Of a DNA stretch of 64,000 nucleotides, positions 10,779 to 23,478 are shown in pieces; the first letter of the stretch is position 1, and each line of letters begins with the position of its first letter. Under the pieces are notes generated by a model. The model did not search any database. It had not been told where the DNA came from and saw only the letters and a list, made by a program, of their open reading frames with translations. The stretch covers positions 186,001 through 250,000 of the forward strand of contig BCIK01000008.1 in NCBI GenBank assembly GCA_039545295.1. The letters are read 5' to 3'. The position numbers were made by a program, and so were the translations under genes. Source of the stretch: Udeniomyces pyricola (lineage: Eukaryota; Basidiomycota; Tremellomycetes; Cystofilobasidiales; Mrakiaceae).

Positions 10779-11681
10779 GGCTCTGTAGGGTCAGACCCGA
10801 TGTGAAGTATAAGCCAATCGAGAAAGGAAAGACGGTTAACTTTGGCAAGCAGCGAACATGGCGAGGGATCGTTTTGGAGGTGCAAGCCTTACCCGTTGCA
10901 CTAGACCACGTCCGGATCGAAGCAGATGCCAATTGACGGAGCGGTTGTAAGAGTTGTATGAAACGGGACGAATTAACCTGCAAGGAGAATTCAGGAAAGT
11001 CAGGACCTGGACGTTCGCAGCCGCCAGACGCGTATGAAAACCAAGGTAACTTACACGACGTCACGTCACGAGGCGTTTGCTTGATTGAGCAAGAGTCCGA
11101 TGTAAAGTGTATGTGAGTGACCTGATGAGGAGGGCTCGTATCGCGTTGATCGGGCTGGTGTCGGTTCTGATGATGGATAGCGGAGGAAAGTTGAGCGTCG
11201 ACTGAGGTTAGCGACCCAGTGCTCGATATTCGGTTGGGAACGGGATCGGGGCTCAGCACAAACTGACTGATGGAAAGATACCGATAATAACTGTTGCTCG
11301 ATGTGGACTGCAGTCCCGACCGATGGGCGTCGGACTGGTTTAGAGGGAGGAAAAGGGAATGTGGTGAGAAGGGACAGTGCCGGGTGGGTAAGGGGTTAAT
11401 GGCTGAGGGGCTGGGCTGGCTGGGACAGTTCTCGAAATCAAGGCGGTTGACGGAGCAAGACGAAACTGGACGCAACGCGGCCTGCTGTATGCTGGCTGCT
11501 CTTTCTTGCCTATTCCTGTGCGGACTGGTCATCTGGCTCAGTCTGGCTCAGTCTCAGCGCGACTGCTCAGCATTGGACGCTGCAGCTGGCTTCGCTATAT
11601 TACGTCCTCCCTCTCTCCCTCGTGATCCGACTGGTCCGACCCTATCCACCCACCCATAACACACTTTCTCACATCACCGCC
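10779..11681. other. Divergent promoter region between the helical-repeat gene and VID27
   Basis: About 0.9 kb shared upstream region. A minus-strand open frame (10657-11532) overlaps it but shows no family motif. The last 60 bases before VID27 are pyrimidine-rich, as expected of a fungal promoter. No other gene seen. Confidence 0.5.
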
Positions 11682-14600
11682 ATGTTCATGATCAAGAGCC
11701 GTTCGTCTCCTTTGCTCTCTTGCCTTCAACAATACGTCTCATTGACTGACTGACGTTCGCCAACGCCTTCTCCCGTCAGTCTTTGGCAAGATGTGGGGTA
11801 AGCTCGCCTCCCTCGAACCTCATCATCCGCTTGCTCGCCCGACGTTCCCTCCTTGCTCATATCCTGGTTTCACGCCATGTTCCCCTCGGATCTACCCTCT
11901 CAGGAGACCCACAGAATCCCGAGATTGTCCAGCTCAAAGCTGGAATGCTCTTCCTCGTTCGGCCCAACAGCATCAAGGGTTCGAGGGAATGCATGTCAGT
12001 TCACCATCCACCCAGTCGCGCTATCTAGCCCAAAGTCTCTCCCATCCTGCTTCCGTTCGCTTGTCCCTACCGGTTCGACTTCATACCCATCCGGCTTTGC
12101 ACCCCGCTCATCTCGTGTATTCTCTCTGCTTCTATCGTCTACTCCTCCTGATCCGATAGCTTCAAAGACGCCGTTGCTACGGTCCGACGGACGACGGCCG
12201 AATTCCAGTACCAACTCGTCATCACTCGGGCCTATGAGGAAGGCGAGGCCGAGCTACTCGACGGGGATGCCGAGAGTACGTTTTATCAAGAACGTGTCGA
12301 GTGTCTTGCGATCTAGCTCGAGACGTGACCGATGAGAGGTCTAGCTTTCAACGCTAGATCCACAGGGAAGAGGGAGATAGGAGGCCGGCCAGGGGACGCA
12401 TATACCGTTCCTACGCCTGTGGACGCTGCTTTCACATGATTGACGCCTGACGTGGTTTGCTTCGACCTATCTTGTGACGTTCCACCTTTGTAGCCGAGGA
12501 CGAGCGGTCCTTCCTAATCGATACTTCACTTCACTTCAGGTCCTCGTCGTTCGAAGGGGAACCCTCCTTTGCGTGGAAAGACATTGATTACGATGACGAT
12601 GACGAGGCGGACGATGACGAGGATGAAGGGGAACTTCTTGAGTTCGTCGTCGACTCAAAGCAGGTTGACCGAGCGACCCTGACGGTGTTTGAACTGACGA
12701 TGCTCCATTGCATGTTTGAGCGTGTACGTCTCCTGCCGAGTAAGTTTGGAACAAGCATCCGTCGCAGGCCTGGACTGACGCGCTACTCCGCATATCTTTC
12801 TCTCTCTCTCAATCCACCTTTCTTCTGGCCATCTCACGTGACCTTTCGTAGAAATACAACACGAGCCACACCGAGGCCACCGATGCGGAACTCGAGGCAC
12901 TCAAGTTCACGTACGTCCATTCGTCTCAGCTGGCAGCTGGGTATCACATTCGTTTGTATGTATGTGTGCATGCAGGACGTGCTGATCTGTGGACCATTTC
13001 CCCTCCCCCCTCTACCATACCATCCCCTCTCCCCTACTCCGATCTTCCTCAGTCCTCAACATCCACCTAGATCGCTTTCCCAATCGCATTCGCCGGCGGC
13101 TTCTTCGCCCGTCCGCAGCAGCAAGCCGCTTTCTCTCGAAGACACCTTCAACTCTCTCTCACTCTCTCAACCTTCCTCAGACTCGCCCGCACCCGGTTCA
13201 TCATCTGCCGCTCCCGACACGCCGACGCCAACCTCGAGGAAGGCGGTCACGGTTTCGTCGGCTTCGACTTCAACCCAACTTGCCCCTATCGATTTGGGCG
13301 TCCCAGCCCCAGCTGAGCCCGAGCCGCTCCAGCGGCTCAAGGCAGTCGTTGAGGATGGCGAGCCGATCACGTCAGATCTTCCGATCGTGCATACTGGACA
13401 AGCTGAGATCTACGTTTTCGACCTTGAGTCGGAGAGCTTCGTGTTGCAAGGCATGGTCGACATTCGGCTCGTTGAAAAGACATCGCACAAGTTCAACTGT
13501 GGGTTATCGTTTCGTTGTAAGGCGACTAGAAGTGTGTATCAGAAAGTCGACGCTAACTATTTCTCTCCTGCTATTTCGCCTCCAAACTCTCCCCGTGCAT
13601 CAGACTGGTTTGTCTGCGAGTTGATTGACGAAGATGAAGAAGAGCGAGCCCTGATCCGACTGCCAATCGATGTCGAGACGAACTATCGATGGTCTCAAGA
13701 GTACATGGCTTTTATCTGGAACTTTAGTCAGTCTTGTCTCGCTGCATATCTCCGGTCGCTGCTACTGAGCTGATATCTGTCTCCTCGGTTTCTTCTCATA
13801 GTTCCCCCCGCTGGCGACGCTAGCCTGGCCACGACCTGGTCGCTTCGTTTCTCTGTGCCTGCCGAATACCTCGATTTCAACCACATGTTCAACCGATGCC
13901 TGTGGGAGAAGACCAATCAGATCAGCTGGGGCAAAGTTAAAGTTCGTCTCTCAGATCTCAGTGTTGTGTACACGGCGTGTGTCTCGCTGACGACCATCAC
14001 TCCTTTGTCCTCCTTCTTTAATGCACTGCCGTCGCCTGACAATCCAGGCCGAGGATCACGCCTACATTTACTCCGCCCTTGGTGATGTCGAGATGAAGGA
14101 TATTGATGAAGGCGATGAAGACGACGAAGAAGAACAGCAAAGGCAGGCTGAGGAAGATGAAGAGGAGGAGGCAGACGACGTCGATGATGGTGCGTTCACG
14201 CTTCGCTCTCCAATGTGTCACCCCCTTTGTTCACATGATTTATGTCTGACCTTGCGTTTTATTCGTCATCTATGTCGGTCATCTCAAACCTTCCCACAGA
14301 GATCGCCGCTGCCCATGATTACAGTGACACTGATTCAGATGAGGACTCTGACGGTGGACGGCCTTCGGCGGGGGCGGGCGCCAAGGACGGGTCTCAGAAT
14401 GAACAACTTGCCGTCGGCTACCGCCACGACCGATCGTTCGTCGTACGAGGTAACAACATCGGCGTTTTCAAGCACACGGATGACGACCAGCTCAAATTCT
14501 CAACTGCCATTCGAAAAATCATGACGCCTGGCGGCAAGGCATTCGCGCCTAAAAAAGTGGATGTTTTGCTTTTTCCCCTCCTTTTCTCACTTCTGGTTCT

Positions 14601-16306
14601 TGTGCTGTACTTTGTTTCCTCGCTACACACAACATTCTCCTGGTCCAAAATCTGACTTTTTATCATCTTTGCACGTTGACTAGGTTATGCTTCACGATGA
14701 GGACGCGTCACTGCTGTTAATGAACGAGGCCGACCCCCATTCGGTCTACCGCATGGATCTCGAGTACGGCAAGGTCGTCGATGAGTGGAAGGTTTCGGAC
14801 CATGTTGAAGTTGACAACATCCTGCCCGACAGCAAGTTTGCCCAGATGACGGCCCAGCAAACCCTCATCGGTCACTCGCATAACGGCCTCTTCCGGATCG
14901 ATCCCCGATTGCAAGGCAACAAGATTGTTGAAGATCAGTTCAAGCAGTATGCTGGCAAGAACGCGTTCAGCGCGGCTGCGACGACACAATCGGGTCAGAT
15001 TGCTGTCGCTAGCAACAAGGGTGACATTCGGCTCTTTGATTCGATTGGCAAGATTGCCAAGGTCAGTTCCCAAATACAGCATCGACGGGGGTTCCAAACG
15101 CACGAATTGGCTGACGCGGCCTCTCGATCTGGGTTGCATTGACTATCGACATTGATATCTCACAGACGGCTTTACCTTCGTACGGAGATGCTATCCTCGG
15201 AGTCGACGTGACGGCCGACGGTCGATGGCTCATTGCGACGTGCAAGACCTACCTCTTGCTTGTTGACACGCTCATTGGCGAAGGAAAGTAAGTGGTTTCT
15301 GCCTCTTTCGTTCTTTCCCGTTTTTTCCTTGCAGCTCGTCTCACGGATACAAGATTCCATCGTGCTGGACGACTTGGCTAACGATCGGTTGTCTTTGCTT
15401 CATAACCTTTCTGTCGTCTTCTCCACGCCCCCCCCCCCTCCCACCCCTCCCTCTTCCGGCCCCACTCCTTGCTTCCTGACTTTTATTTTACGCCCTTTTG
15501 TTATCTACTTCCCCTTCTCACAGGAACAAGGGTCAACTCGGCTTCCAGAAATCTTTCCCAGCTGCAGCCAAACCGATTCCGCGTCGTCTCCAGCTCAAAC
15601 CCGAACACGTTGCCTACATGGAGCACAATGTCTCGTTTACCCCCGCAAGGTTCAATACCGCCATCAACGAAGAAGAGAAGTCCATCATCACAAGTTCGGG
15701 ACCGTTTGTCGTTACATGTACGTATTCCTACCGGTTCGCTCTTGTAGCAACCTCCTTTTTTTCTCGCCTTCTGACCTTGGTAAGGCATTTTCTGATGTTG
15801 AATCATACTAATCAATATGTGCACTCCCTAATCATATCAGGGAATTTCCGAAAGGTCAAACAGGGCAGGTTGGACGACTGTGAGCTTTCTCTGGACCGTG
15901 CTTTTCATTACTGCCCTCACTATCTGCGCTTACTGATGGGCTATAACTTATCGCTCAAACAGACCAAATCAAGCGATACGACGATAAAGTTGTTGCCGAC
16001 AATTTCCGACACGGTGCCGACAAGAACATCGTTGTCGCCCTCCCCAATGATGTGTCAGTAGACTTGGCGAGAGCGAGGAGAGGGAATTGGTTACATGGCG
16101 TTCAAGAAGCTGATGTCTTGCGTTCGCGCGTATGCGTGGTTTGACCTCTTAGATTCATGGTCAATAAGCGTCACCTCGCCAAGCCGAGTCGAGCGTCTCT
16201 CTCAACGCCTACAAAGCTGCTCAAGTCGCGGTCGTCAGTCGTCAACCAACCGGTGTGTCGTTTGCTTTTGTTGTATATTGCCCAAGTCCCGTCCTGCCAT
16301 TGCTGA
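11682..16306 (+). CDS. VID27: Vid27 family protein
   Basis: Cytoplasmic protein of the Vid27 family, linked in yeast to vacuolar import and degradation; the molecular function is unknown. The start MFMIKS|xFGKMW and the following [30 protein letters not shown] match the family N-terminus. [20 protein letters not shown] comes next, then a PH-like middle part ([19 protein letters not shown]). An acidic linker follows ([20 protein letters not shown]), and then the C-terminal Vid27 beta-propeller ([91 protein letters not shown]). More than ten introns; the one near 15430 has an 11-base C run. The end is uncertain: reading through gives a stop at 16304-16306, while a last intron from about 16253 with acceptor at 16408 would give ...QPDLSLVVSR and a stop at 16435. 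Confidence 0.92.
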
Positions 16307-16895
16307 TGCCCTATCCATTCTTGAATGTGTTTGACGGTCACTGCTCTAATGACAGTACTGATCGGAGGGTGACTGATGTACTGTGTGTATGGTGTGACTG
16401 TTTGACAGGATCTCTCCCTGGTTGTGTCTCGATAAAGATTTTCCATGTTTCTCATCTTGGTTGATTTGATGTTTTGGCGGGTCTTTTTCTCTCTTCCTCT
16501 TGTTGTCGTATAATGCCTTGTTCGTGTTGCTTCTTTTGTTTGGATGTGGTCATGATTGATTAATGGTGGCGACTGATTGGTGTTTTGTTTGAAGGATGGG
16601 GGAACTGAGACGGTGCGGGAGACATGAGAAGCATAGCAGCAATACGATTACTATGATATATAAAGTTGATGGACCTAGAAGATTGGATGGGGCAGGCACT
16701 ATTAGGCATGGCAGGCAGACAGGCCACAGGCAACAACCTGGGGAACACGGAGCGGAGCTTGCAAGTCGGGAGATTCCCTTTCTCGCCCATCCAAATCCAC
16801 CCAATTCACTTTCCCCCACCCTTCCCCCTTCCATTCCCCCTTCCTCCTCCCTTTCCTCTCATCTTCTCCCTCCGTACCTCTCCTCTCCTGTCAAC
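16307..16895. other. Intergenic, VID27 to PDB1
   Basis: Contains the VID27 3' end (a possible terminal exon at 16409-16435) and the PDB1 promoter. The last 100 bases before the PDB1 ATG are strongly C/T-rich. No other gene seen. Confidence 0.5.
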
Positions 16896-19818
16896 ATGGT
16901 CGCCTCCCTCCTCCGAACTTCTGCCGCCCCCATGTTCCGATCGCTCACCAGTGCTCGACCGGCTCTTTCCAACTCTCGGTTCGCTGCCGTCTCCGCTGGG
17001 GTTGCCGCCTCCAAGCGATTCGCTAGCTCCTCGCAAGAGGTCCGTCCACACACACACACGCACACACACACACACCCGATGTGCCCCCCGACGCCGTGTC
17101 TTTTCTGAGATCTAAGCGTACACATCGCTCATGCCCATCATCATCTCTATCTACTGCCCTTTGTTCAACAGATGACCGTCAGGGACGCCCTCAACATCGC
17201 CATGGAGGAGGTCAGTCCTTTCACCCTTGCCCTTGCTCGCGCGCGCCTTCAATCTCTCACCACTGGTCCGATCCGCGCGCTCTCTTCTTGTCTCTCTTCC
17301 GATGCTGATACGCGTGCGATGGGCTTCTCTTCCTGGGATTGTGTAGGAGATGATCCGAGACGAGAAGGTCTTCATCATTGGAGAGGAGGTCGCTCGATAC
17401 AACGGTGCCTACAAGGTGCGTCTGCCTGTTCCTTTGCTTGCCTACCTCCCCTGCCTTCTTTCCCTTGAGCCTTTCCCCACTCTTTCCGCTTTCCTCGCAT
17501 CGAGCTCCCCCCCCCCCCTCNNCCCCCCNNCNNGACCCCCTGCGATGCCTGCTCGTTCCGTCATATCCCGTCACCATCCGTACTCATATCGTTGATCTTG
17601 ACTTGATCTTATTCAGGTCACCAAGGGTCTCATGGACAAGTTTGGAGAGAAGCGAGTTGTCGACGTGAGTCAACCTGCTTCCTTCTAATCCTTGAACCTT
17701 TCGCCCGAAAACGGCGCGACGCTGACCGATTGTGCCGACCTGTCCCACATTCTTGCTTCTGTCCTGCTATCATCGACGATCGGCTTGGGCTGGACGATAG
17801 ACCCCCATCACTGGTACGTTGTCCAAACGAGTTTTTCTTATGAACGAGAGATTCGGACGCGAGGCTCGGCGCGCGCGATGGATGTCTTGGCTAACAACCC
17901 CCCCAATCAATGGCTGCCTTCAAATTGGTGTCGACGTGGGTTGCTTTTCCTTACAGAGGCTGGTTTCGGTGGTCTCGCTGTCGGAGCTGCCCTCGCTGGA
18001 TTGAGGCCCGTCTGCGAGTTCATGACCTTGTACGTGCATCCCGTCCTGCCTAGAAAATCGCGAGGGACGGGGCAATTGGCAAGGTGATGACAGGACGACG
18101 AAATGCTGACCCATCGTTATCCCCATTCCTCTCTACCTCGCCCCACTCAGCAACTTTGCCATGCAGGTTCGTTCCCATCTCAACAATTGAGAACCTGTCG
18201 TAGAGGTTGTCCACTCATACTCTTCTCCCTTGATATCATTTTCTCGCTATGTAGGCCATCGACCAGATCGTCAACTCTGCCGGAAAGACCTACTACATGT
18301 CTGGCGGAAACGTTCCGTGCCCTGTCGTTTTCCGAGGCCCTAACGGTGCCGCCGCTGGTGTTGGAGCTCAGGTTAGTCAAACCTTTAATTGCATGATGCT
18401 CTTGCCGATGGAAGGAAGGAGGATCTGCAGACAGTGGTAACGAGGTTGTATGGAGAGCAGAGCCAGGATCAGGTGGGAGAGAATAAAGAGTGTCAACGAT
18501 GTGTCTGCTGACACGCTTTGTGTTCTACCATTCGTCGCGCACGATCTCGTTCTCCACAGCACTCTCAATGCTTCGCCTCGTGGTACTCTTCCATTCCCGG
18601 ACTTAAGGTCGTTTCGCCTTACTCGGCCGAGGACTGCAAGGGTTTGATGAAGGCTGCCATCCGAGACCCTAACCCGGTCGTCTTCTTGGAGAACGAGCTC
18701 ATGTACGGTGTCAGCTTCCCCATGTCGGAGGCTGCCATGAAGGACGACGTATGTACCCTCACTTCTTGCTTACTTGGTCCGCTTTGCTCGTTCTGGGTCT
18801 TGGCGGTCGACAGCTGCTAACGAGCATCTCCTTGTCGGACCTGTTGCCTGGATTGCTGCGTGCTGCCCCGCTAGTTCATCATCCCCATCGGTAAGGCCAA
18901 GATCGAGAAGGAGGGTAAGGACGTCACTGTCGTCGCCCACTCCAAGATGGTCGGACACTGCCTCGAGGCCGCCGAGATCCTCGCCAAGGAGGGCATCAGC
19001 GTCGAGGTCATCAACCTCCGATCGACTCGGTACGGCCTTTTCGTCTTTACACGCCCGGATGCTCTGTCCTTCGCTTCTTGCTATGAGCTGGACTGCATCT
19101 ACAGAGAATATATCTGATCCTGCCCCATTATTACCCCGTCATTCCCAATCATAGACCTCTTGATCTCGAGACCATCATTGCCTCCGTCAAGAAGACCAAC
19201 CACCTCGTCACCGCCGAGGGTGGTTTCCCCTTCGGTTCGGTCGGATCCGAGATCATTGCTCAGATCTCTGAGAGCGAGGCGTTCAACTACCTCGACAACG
19301 CTCCTGAGCGAGTCACTGGTGCCGATCTTCCTACTCCTGTGCGTATGACTAGGCGCTGTTGTCCTTGACCTTTTGTTCCGAATGACAGTACAGGAGACTG
19401 GTCGATTTCGACTACAAATATGTGAACAGGACGAGTTGACTGATGTGCTGTTCGACCATTTTTCTCTTCTTTTTTCCTTGTTGTTTCTTCCAGTACGCTC
19501 AAAACCTTGAGGGTACGTTCTTCACTCTCCTGGCTTTGGTCCTTCTGTTCTTTTGTCATGAAACAAAAAAAAAAAGAAGAAAGATAACGCTTTTCTCTTG
19601 CTGATCACTCGTCTTGCGTTGTTATCCCTCTCATTTTTCAGAGTTCGCCTTCCCCGATACCGCTCTGCTCGTCAAGGTCCTCAAGCGACAGGTAGGAGCC
19701 ACCTTCCTTGACTTGTAGCTTAAACGATGAACAGCTGCTCACTTGAGAACCCCTTGATATCCTGCTGTATCGTTGCATTGGACCTTGTCTTATCCAGGTT
19801 TACCAGGCCGCCAAGTAG
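16896..19818 (+). CDS. PDB1: Pyruvate dehydrogenase E1 component, beta subunit (mitochondrial)
   Basis: With E1-alpha it decarboxylates pyruvate using thiamine diphosphate in the mitochondrial matrix. The N-terminus [20 protein letters not shown]... is a typical basic presequence. The mature chain begins [22 protein letters not shown] and continues [36 protein letters not shown] follows, with the conserved Glu of the cofactor site. Then come [57 protein letters not shown] and [10 protein letters not shown]. The C-terminal domain has [31 protein letters not shown] and [13 protein letters not shown]. Two very small exons, 17801-17813 and 18151-18166, are needed for the conserved protein. An intron holds a CA repeat (17046-17075) and another an N gap next to a C run. 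Confidence 0.96.
17521..17533. other. Assembly ambiguity (Ns) in PDB1 intron
   Basis: Scattered Ns mixed with C runs, next to a 12-base C tract at 17507-17518. This is a homopolymer-related consensus failure inside an intron and does not affect the protein. Confidence 0.9.
17801..17813 (+). other. 13-nt microexon in PDB1
   Basis: acccccatcactg, flanked by atag and gtacgt, joins ...VVD to ...AGFGG as D-T-P-I-T-E-A-G-F-G-G, a conserved cofactor-site segment of E1-beta. Confidence 0.88.
18151..18166 (+). other. 16-nt microexon in PDB1
   Basis: caactttgccatgcag, flanked by ctcag and gttcgt, joins ...CEFMTF to AIDQIVNSA as F-N-F-A-M-Q-A-I-D-Q, a strictly conserved E1-beta stretch. Confidence 0.88.
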
Positions 19819-20585
19819 ATTGCAATGAAATAAAATACCTTGATATTCCAATCATCTTTCCACACAAGGGTTTTGTTTTCTTGTTACGTTTCTGTTTTCA
19901 TCTTGGTCCTGGGTCGGGTCATGGTTGGTTCTGTCGGTTCGGAGGGAGAGATGAGGAAGGGTAGAGAGGCAGGCTGATTTGTGAGAGGAGAGAAAAGCAG
20001 CTGCATGCAGGGTGTGGGAATGAAAAGTATGAAGAAGAGAAGGGGGGCATCATCTTTTTTTTAGGATTGATAGATTTCGTTTTTTTTTTTCTGCAGTCGC
20101 TTGTTGAGGGTTCTCGCTTGTTCTTGAGGCTGGCTGATTGTTCGAGACTAGAGATTGAAGCTGTGAATCAGAGAATGATCTATCGGGGGGATGTGGAAGC
20201 GGATGTACTGTGAGGTGTGAGTGACAGCGTACCCCAATTTGAATGAAGAATGTATGATCATATTCAAGCCGAATGAATCGCCGAGGGCCAACCGACGGAA
20301 TGGTCATAGCCGAGGCAATGGGCCACGTCATTGGCCTGACCGCGGAAGGGCTTCCTTCGTCCAGCGCGCCCAACAATTGATTTACCCCCTTGTTTCTGTC
20401 CTCTCTCGCCTTGCGCCTTGCCTTATCGATCATCCACTCTCCACCTTTTCTCCCACTTCAACGTTTAACGTCTAACCTTTACCTCGAGCCTTAGAGCCCC
20501 ACCTCTCATCATCCTTCGCCTTTCCTCTCCCCGCCTGTCGCTCCTCAGACTCTTCAGCCGGTCAATCCGACACCGACGAGCCACC
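19819..20585. other. Intergenic, PDB1 to hydrolase gene
   Basis: Includes the PDB1 3' UTR and short T runs (about 20059 and 20080-20090), followed by a C/T-rich promoter close to 20586. Nothing else seen. Confidence 0.5.
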
Positions 20586-22864
20586 ATGTCGACCACCTCA
20601 CTTCCTACTGCCACGCTTCCCATGCCGGACGAGCGAAACCCCTTACCTCCACCACTCCCTGACACGTTCAATACCGCCTCTCCCTCGACCCTTCCACCCT
20701 CCAAGGCTGTACCCAAGACCTACAGCGAGAGCTTGGCGTCCTGGTGGGGTCATGACACCAAGAATGAGATCAAGATCGCTGAGGAGAGGTTGCTGAGGTA
20801 TGTCAATGCTCCCCGAATACAACACGATTCCGATCCGAGGCTCCGATATTCGATCCTATTTCGATTGAATGCTTGGGATATCGTATAGTGCTTCTCGTTC
20901 GCGTATCCCACCACCCTTTCTTTCACACTAAATACCGTCACTTGGTTTCGTCTCTTTTTCCCATGAATTCATCAGACGCATGCCATTCTTCATCTCCTCG
21001 GGTCCGGACCCTACTCCGACCGCTTCGAACCCCAACCCTCTCGTCGCGCGCACGTTTGAGACGCCCCTGCCGCCATCGACCGGCACGTCTGCTGGTTCTT
21101 CGCCCTCATCATCTTCGTACAAGTTGCCTCTCGGCTTGGGCAAGAGCCATGCGTCCAAAAACCAGAGCTACATCCATGGCGTCTCGTTCTACACCATCGG
21201 TCCCGAGGGAACCCAGGCGGTGGCGAACAAATCGGTCAATGTGCTTCTTCATGGGTGCGTATCATTGATGATTCGACAAAGCCTCCAACATCGGAGGTTG
21301 CCGCATGATGTGTGAGGGGATGATGTTATTACTTGCTGTTGATTAATCAATGCTGACTCACTCGACATCACCGCGTTCATCCATACTGGCTTGTCTCGCA
21401 GTTATGGTGCAGGTCTAGGCTTCTTTTTCCTAAACCTCCAGGCGTTTGCAGAGGCGTCCGCGTCCAGCGGCCGTCGAGCCTTTGCACTTGACTGGTTAGG
21501 GATGGGTAATTCTGCTCGGCCATCGCCCAAGGCATTCGAGTCCACCAAGTCAGAACCGGTCGAGGATCGGGTCCACCGTGCCGAAGCGTTCTTTGTTGAC
21601 TCACTCGAGAGCTGGAGAGAGCAGGGAGGGTACGAGAAGATGACTCTCGTAGGACATAGCTTAGGAGGCTATCTCAGCGCAGGTATGTATGCATGGGGAA
21701 GGAACAGCGTAAAACGAGTGTGATCTGCGCATCGTCGAGCTGACTTAAATGGGATCCGGCCCTTATTCTATCTCCTCTCAGCTTACGCCCTCAAGTACCC
21801 CGACCGAGTCGATCGGCTCATCCTCATCTCCCCTGCTGGGATTCCCTTGAACCCATCGGATCCCGTCCCGTCGCCCACTGCATCGTCGATCGATCAAACG
21901 GCTCAGGCCGCCCGAATGACGTCACCCGAACCCGCTCTCGACGCCGCAGCCCAGGAGCTCACATCAGGCCGCGAAGACGTTCAGAAAAAACCCAGTAAAA
22001 GCACTCAGATGCATCAACAAATGGCCCGGGCGGCGAGCACGAACAACGTTCATGGCGAAAAGAAGGGAGAGAAGAAGGTGGAAGACGCCAAGGAGCCTGG
22101 CAGTCGGCCTAAGTTGAGGGCCGCCTTCGGCTGGGCGTGGGAGCAAGGATGGAGCCCGTTTGGTGTACTAAGAGGTGAGATAGTCGGACAGTATATAGAG
22201 AGATGTGTCAGTTACCTCTGGTTGTTCGGTTGCTGATGGTTGTCCGGGTATGTTTTGCTCCTGCCGTCGTCTTCTTCAGCACTTGGACCGTTGGCACCCA
22301 AGCTTGTCGGTGGGTACACGACTCGGCGATTCGAAGGACTGAGCGAAGAAGAGATCAATGACATGCAGTACGTCGATCTTGTTGACTACGTACAATTCGT
22401 CGTTCTCGCGCATGTCTGCTGAGCACCCATACTTGTTGTCTCGGCCTCTTACAGTTCGTACATCTACAGTACCTCTGTCGCTCGAGGATCGGGCGAATAC
22501 GCCATTTCGCATCTCCTTGCTCCGGGCGCATTCGCTCGTCTTCCGCTCTGCACGCGCATGGCGAGCCTCAAGATCCCGGTTCGGTTCCTGTATGGCTCCA
22601 AGGATTGGATGGACCCGAATGGAGGTCGGGAAGCCTGCCGCAACATGAAGGCCGCGGGGAACGCCGATTGCAAGACTGTCATTGTCGAGAGAGCCGGCCA
22701 TCAGTGAGTCATCTTGAATCTGTAGGAATCATGGACACAAACGGTGGACTGACTTCGCTCTCTTTTGTTTGCGTGGCTGCGTCTCCCCCCATAGTGTCTA
22801 CCTTGACAACCCATCGGCGATGAACCGCATTTTCGCTGAGGAGCTTGGACCTCGAACTCGTTAG
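20586..22864 (+). CDS. Alpha/beta hydrolase of the ABHD4/5-CLD1 family
   Basis: Probable lipid acyl hydrolase or acyltransferase; yeast relatives act on cardiolipin in mitochondria (Cld1) or as lysophosphatidic acid acyltransferase (Ict1). The N-terminus is Pro-rich, then SESLASWWGHDTKNEIKIAE, the W-rich entry typical of the family. The core has a VLLHGYGAGLGFFFLNL oxyanion strand and ALDWLGMGNSARP. The nucleophile elbow is VGHSLGGYLSA (GxSxG), followed by KYPDRVDRLILISPAGIP. A roughly 80-residue low-complexity insert (SPTASS...KEPGSRP) interrupts the lid region before FGWAWEQGWSPFGVLR. The C-terminus has FLYGSKDWMDP (catalytic Asp region) and AGHHVYLDN, giving the catalytic His and the HX4D motif. 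Catalytic residues look intact; the substrate is not determined by sequence. Confidence 0.92.
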
Positions 22865-23478
22865 GTCTTCAAAAGTCAAGGCCAGGCTGTGTCTTGGCTG
22901 AGACGAAGAAGTCAGGACGGATGGGGTTTTATATAACGTTTATAATGACCAAGTAGAACTCGAGATACTGTAGAGATGATTGATTATATTATGTTTGTTG
23001 TGCTTTTCGTACGTATTTGGTTTCTTGCTGAATTGGGTGGGGTTGGTCATCGTTTCTTTGACGTTACCTGTTGTACGATCGCAGTTGCATGCGAAGACTA
23101 TGTCTTGATCATGGGGTAGAAGAAGATCAGGCCCGGTGGTGGAAAGGAATATCGAAGAAGAGAAGGAAAATATATATGATCTATTGTCTGTCGGCGATCC
23201 GATCCGGCTATGTCCGGCCCGGCTACAAACGCCGAAGCATCTTCCGGTCATCCAATCTCTTTCCTTGGCCTGTCGACAGCTTGCTCGTACCGACAATGAT
23301 ACGAATGCAAACAATATGTACGTTCTGTCTCAAGGCATCGATCTTCTCTTCTCTTGAACCTTTATCATCTCCATCTCCAATCCATCATCCCTTCAAAACA
23401 AGAAACGAAGCAACCGCTTGACTCCATCTCCACCATCCATCATATTCCTCTCTTCCAAAGCCACCCAGGTCACACATT
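22865..23478. other. Intergenic, hydrolase to thioesterase gene
   Basis: About 0.6 kb of AT-rich 3' sequence followed by promoter. Open frames on both strands lack recognisable motifs. Nothing else seen. Confidence 0.5.

Noticed and set aside
10657..11532. 291-residue minus-strand frame upstream of the intronless gene
   Set aside because: Overlaps the N-terminus of the 1271-residue protein in another frame and continues through the promoter; no motif.
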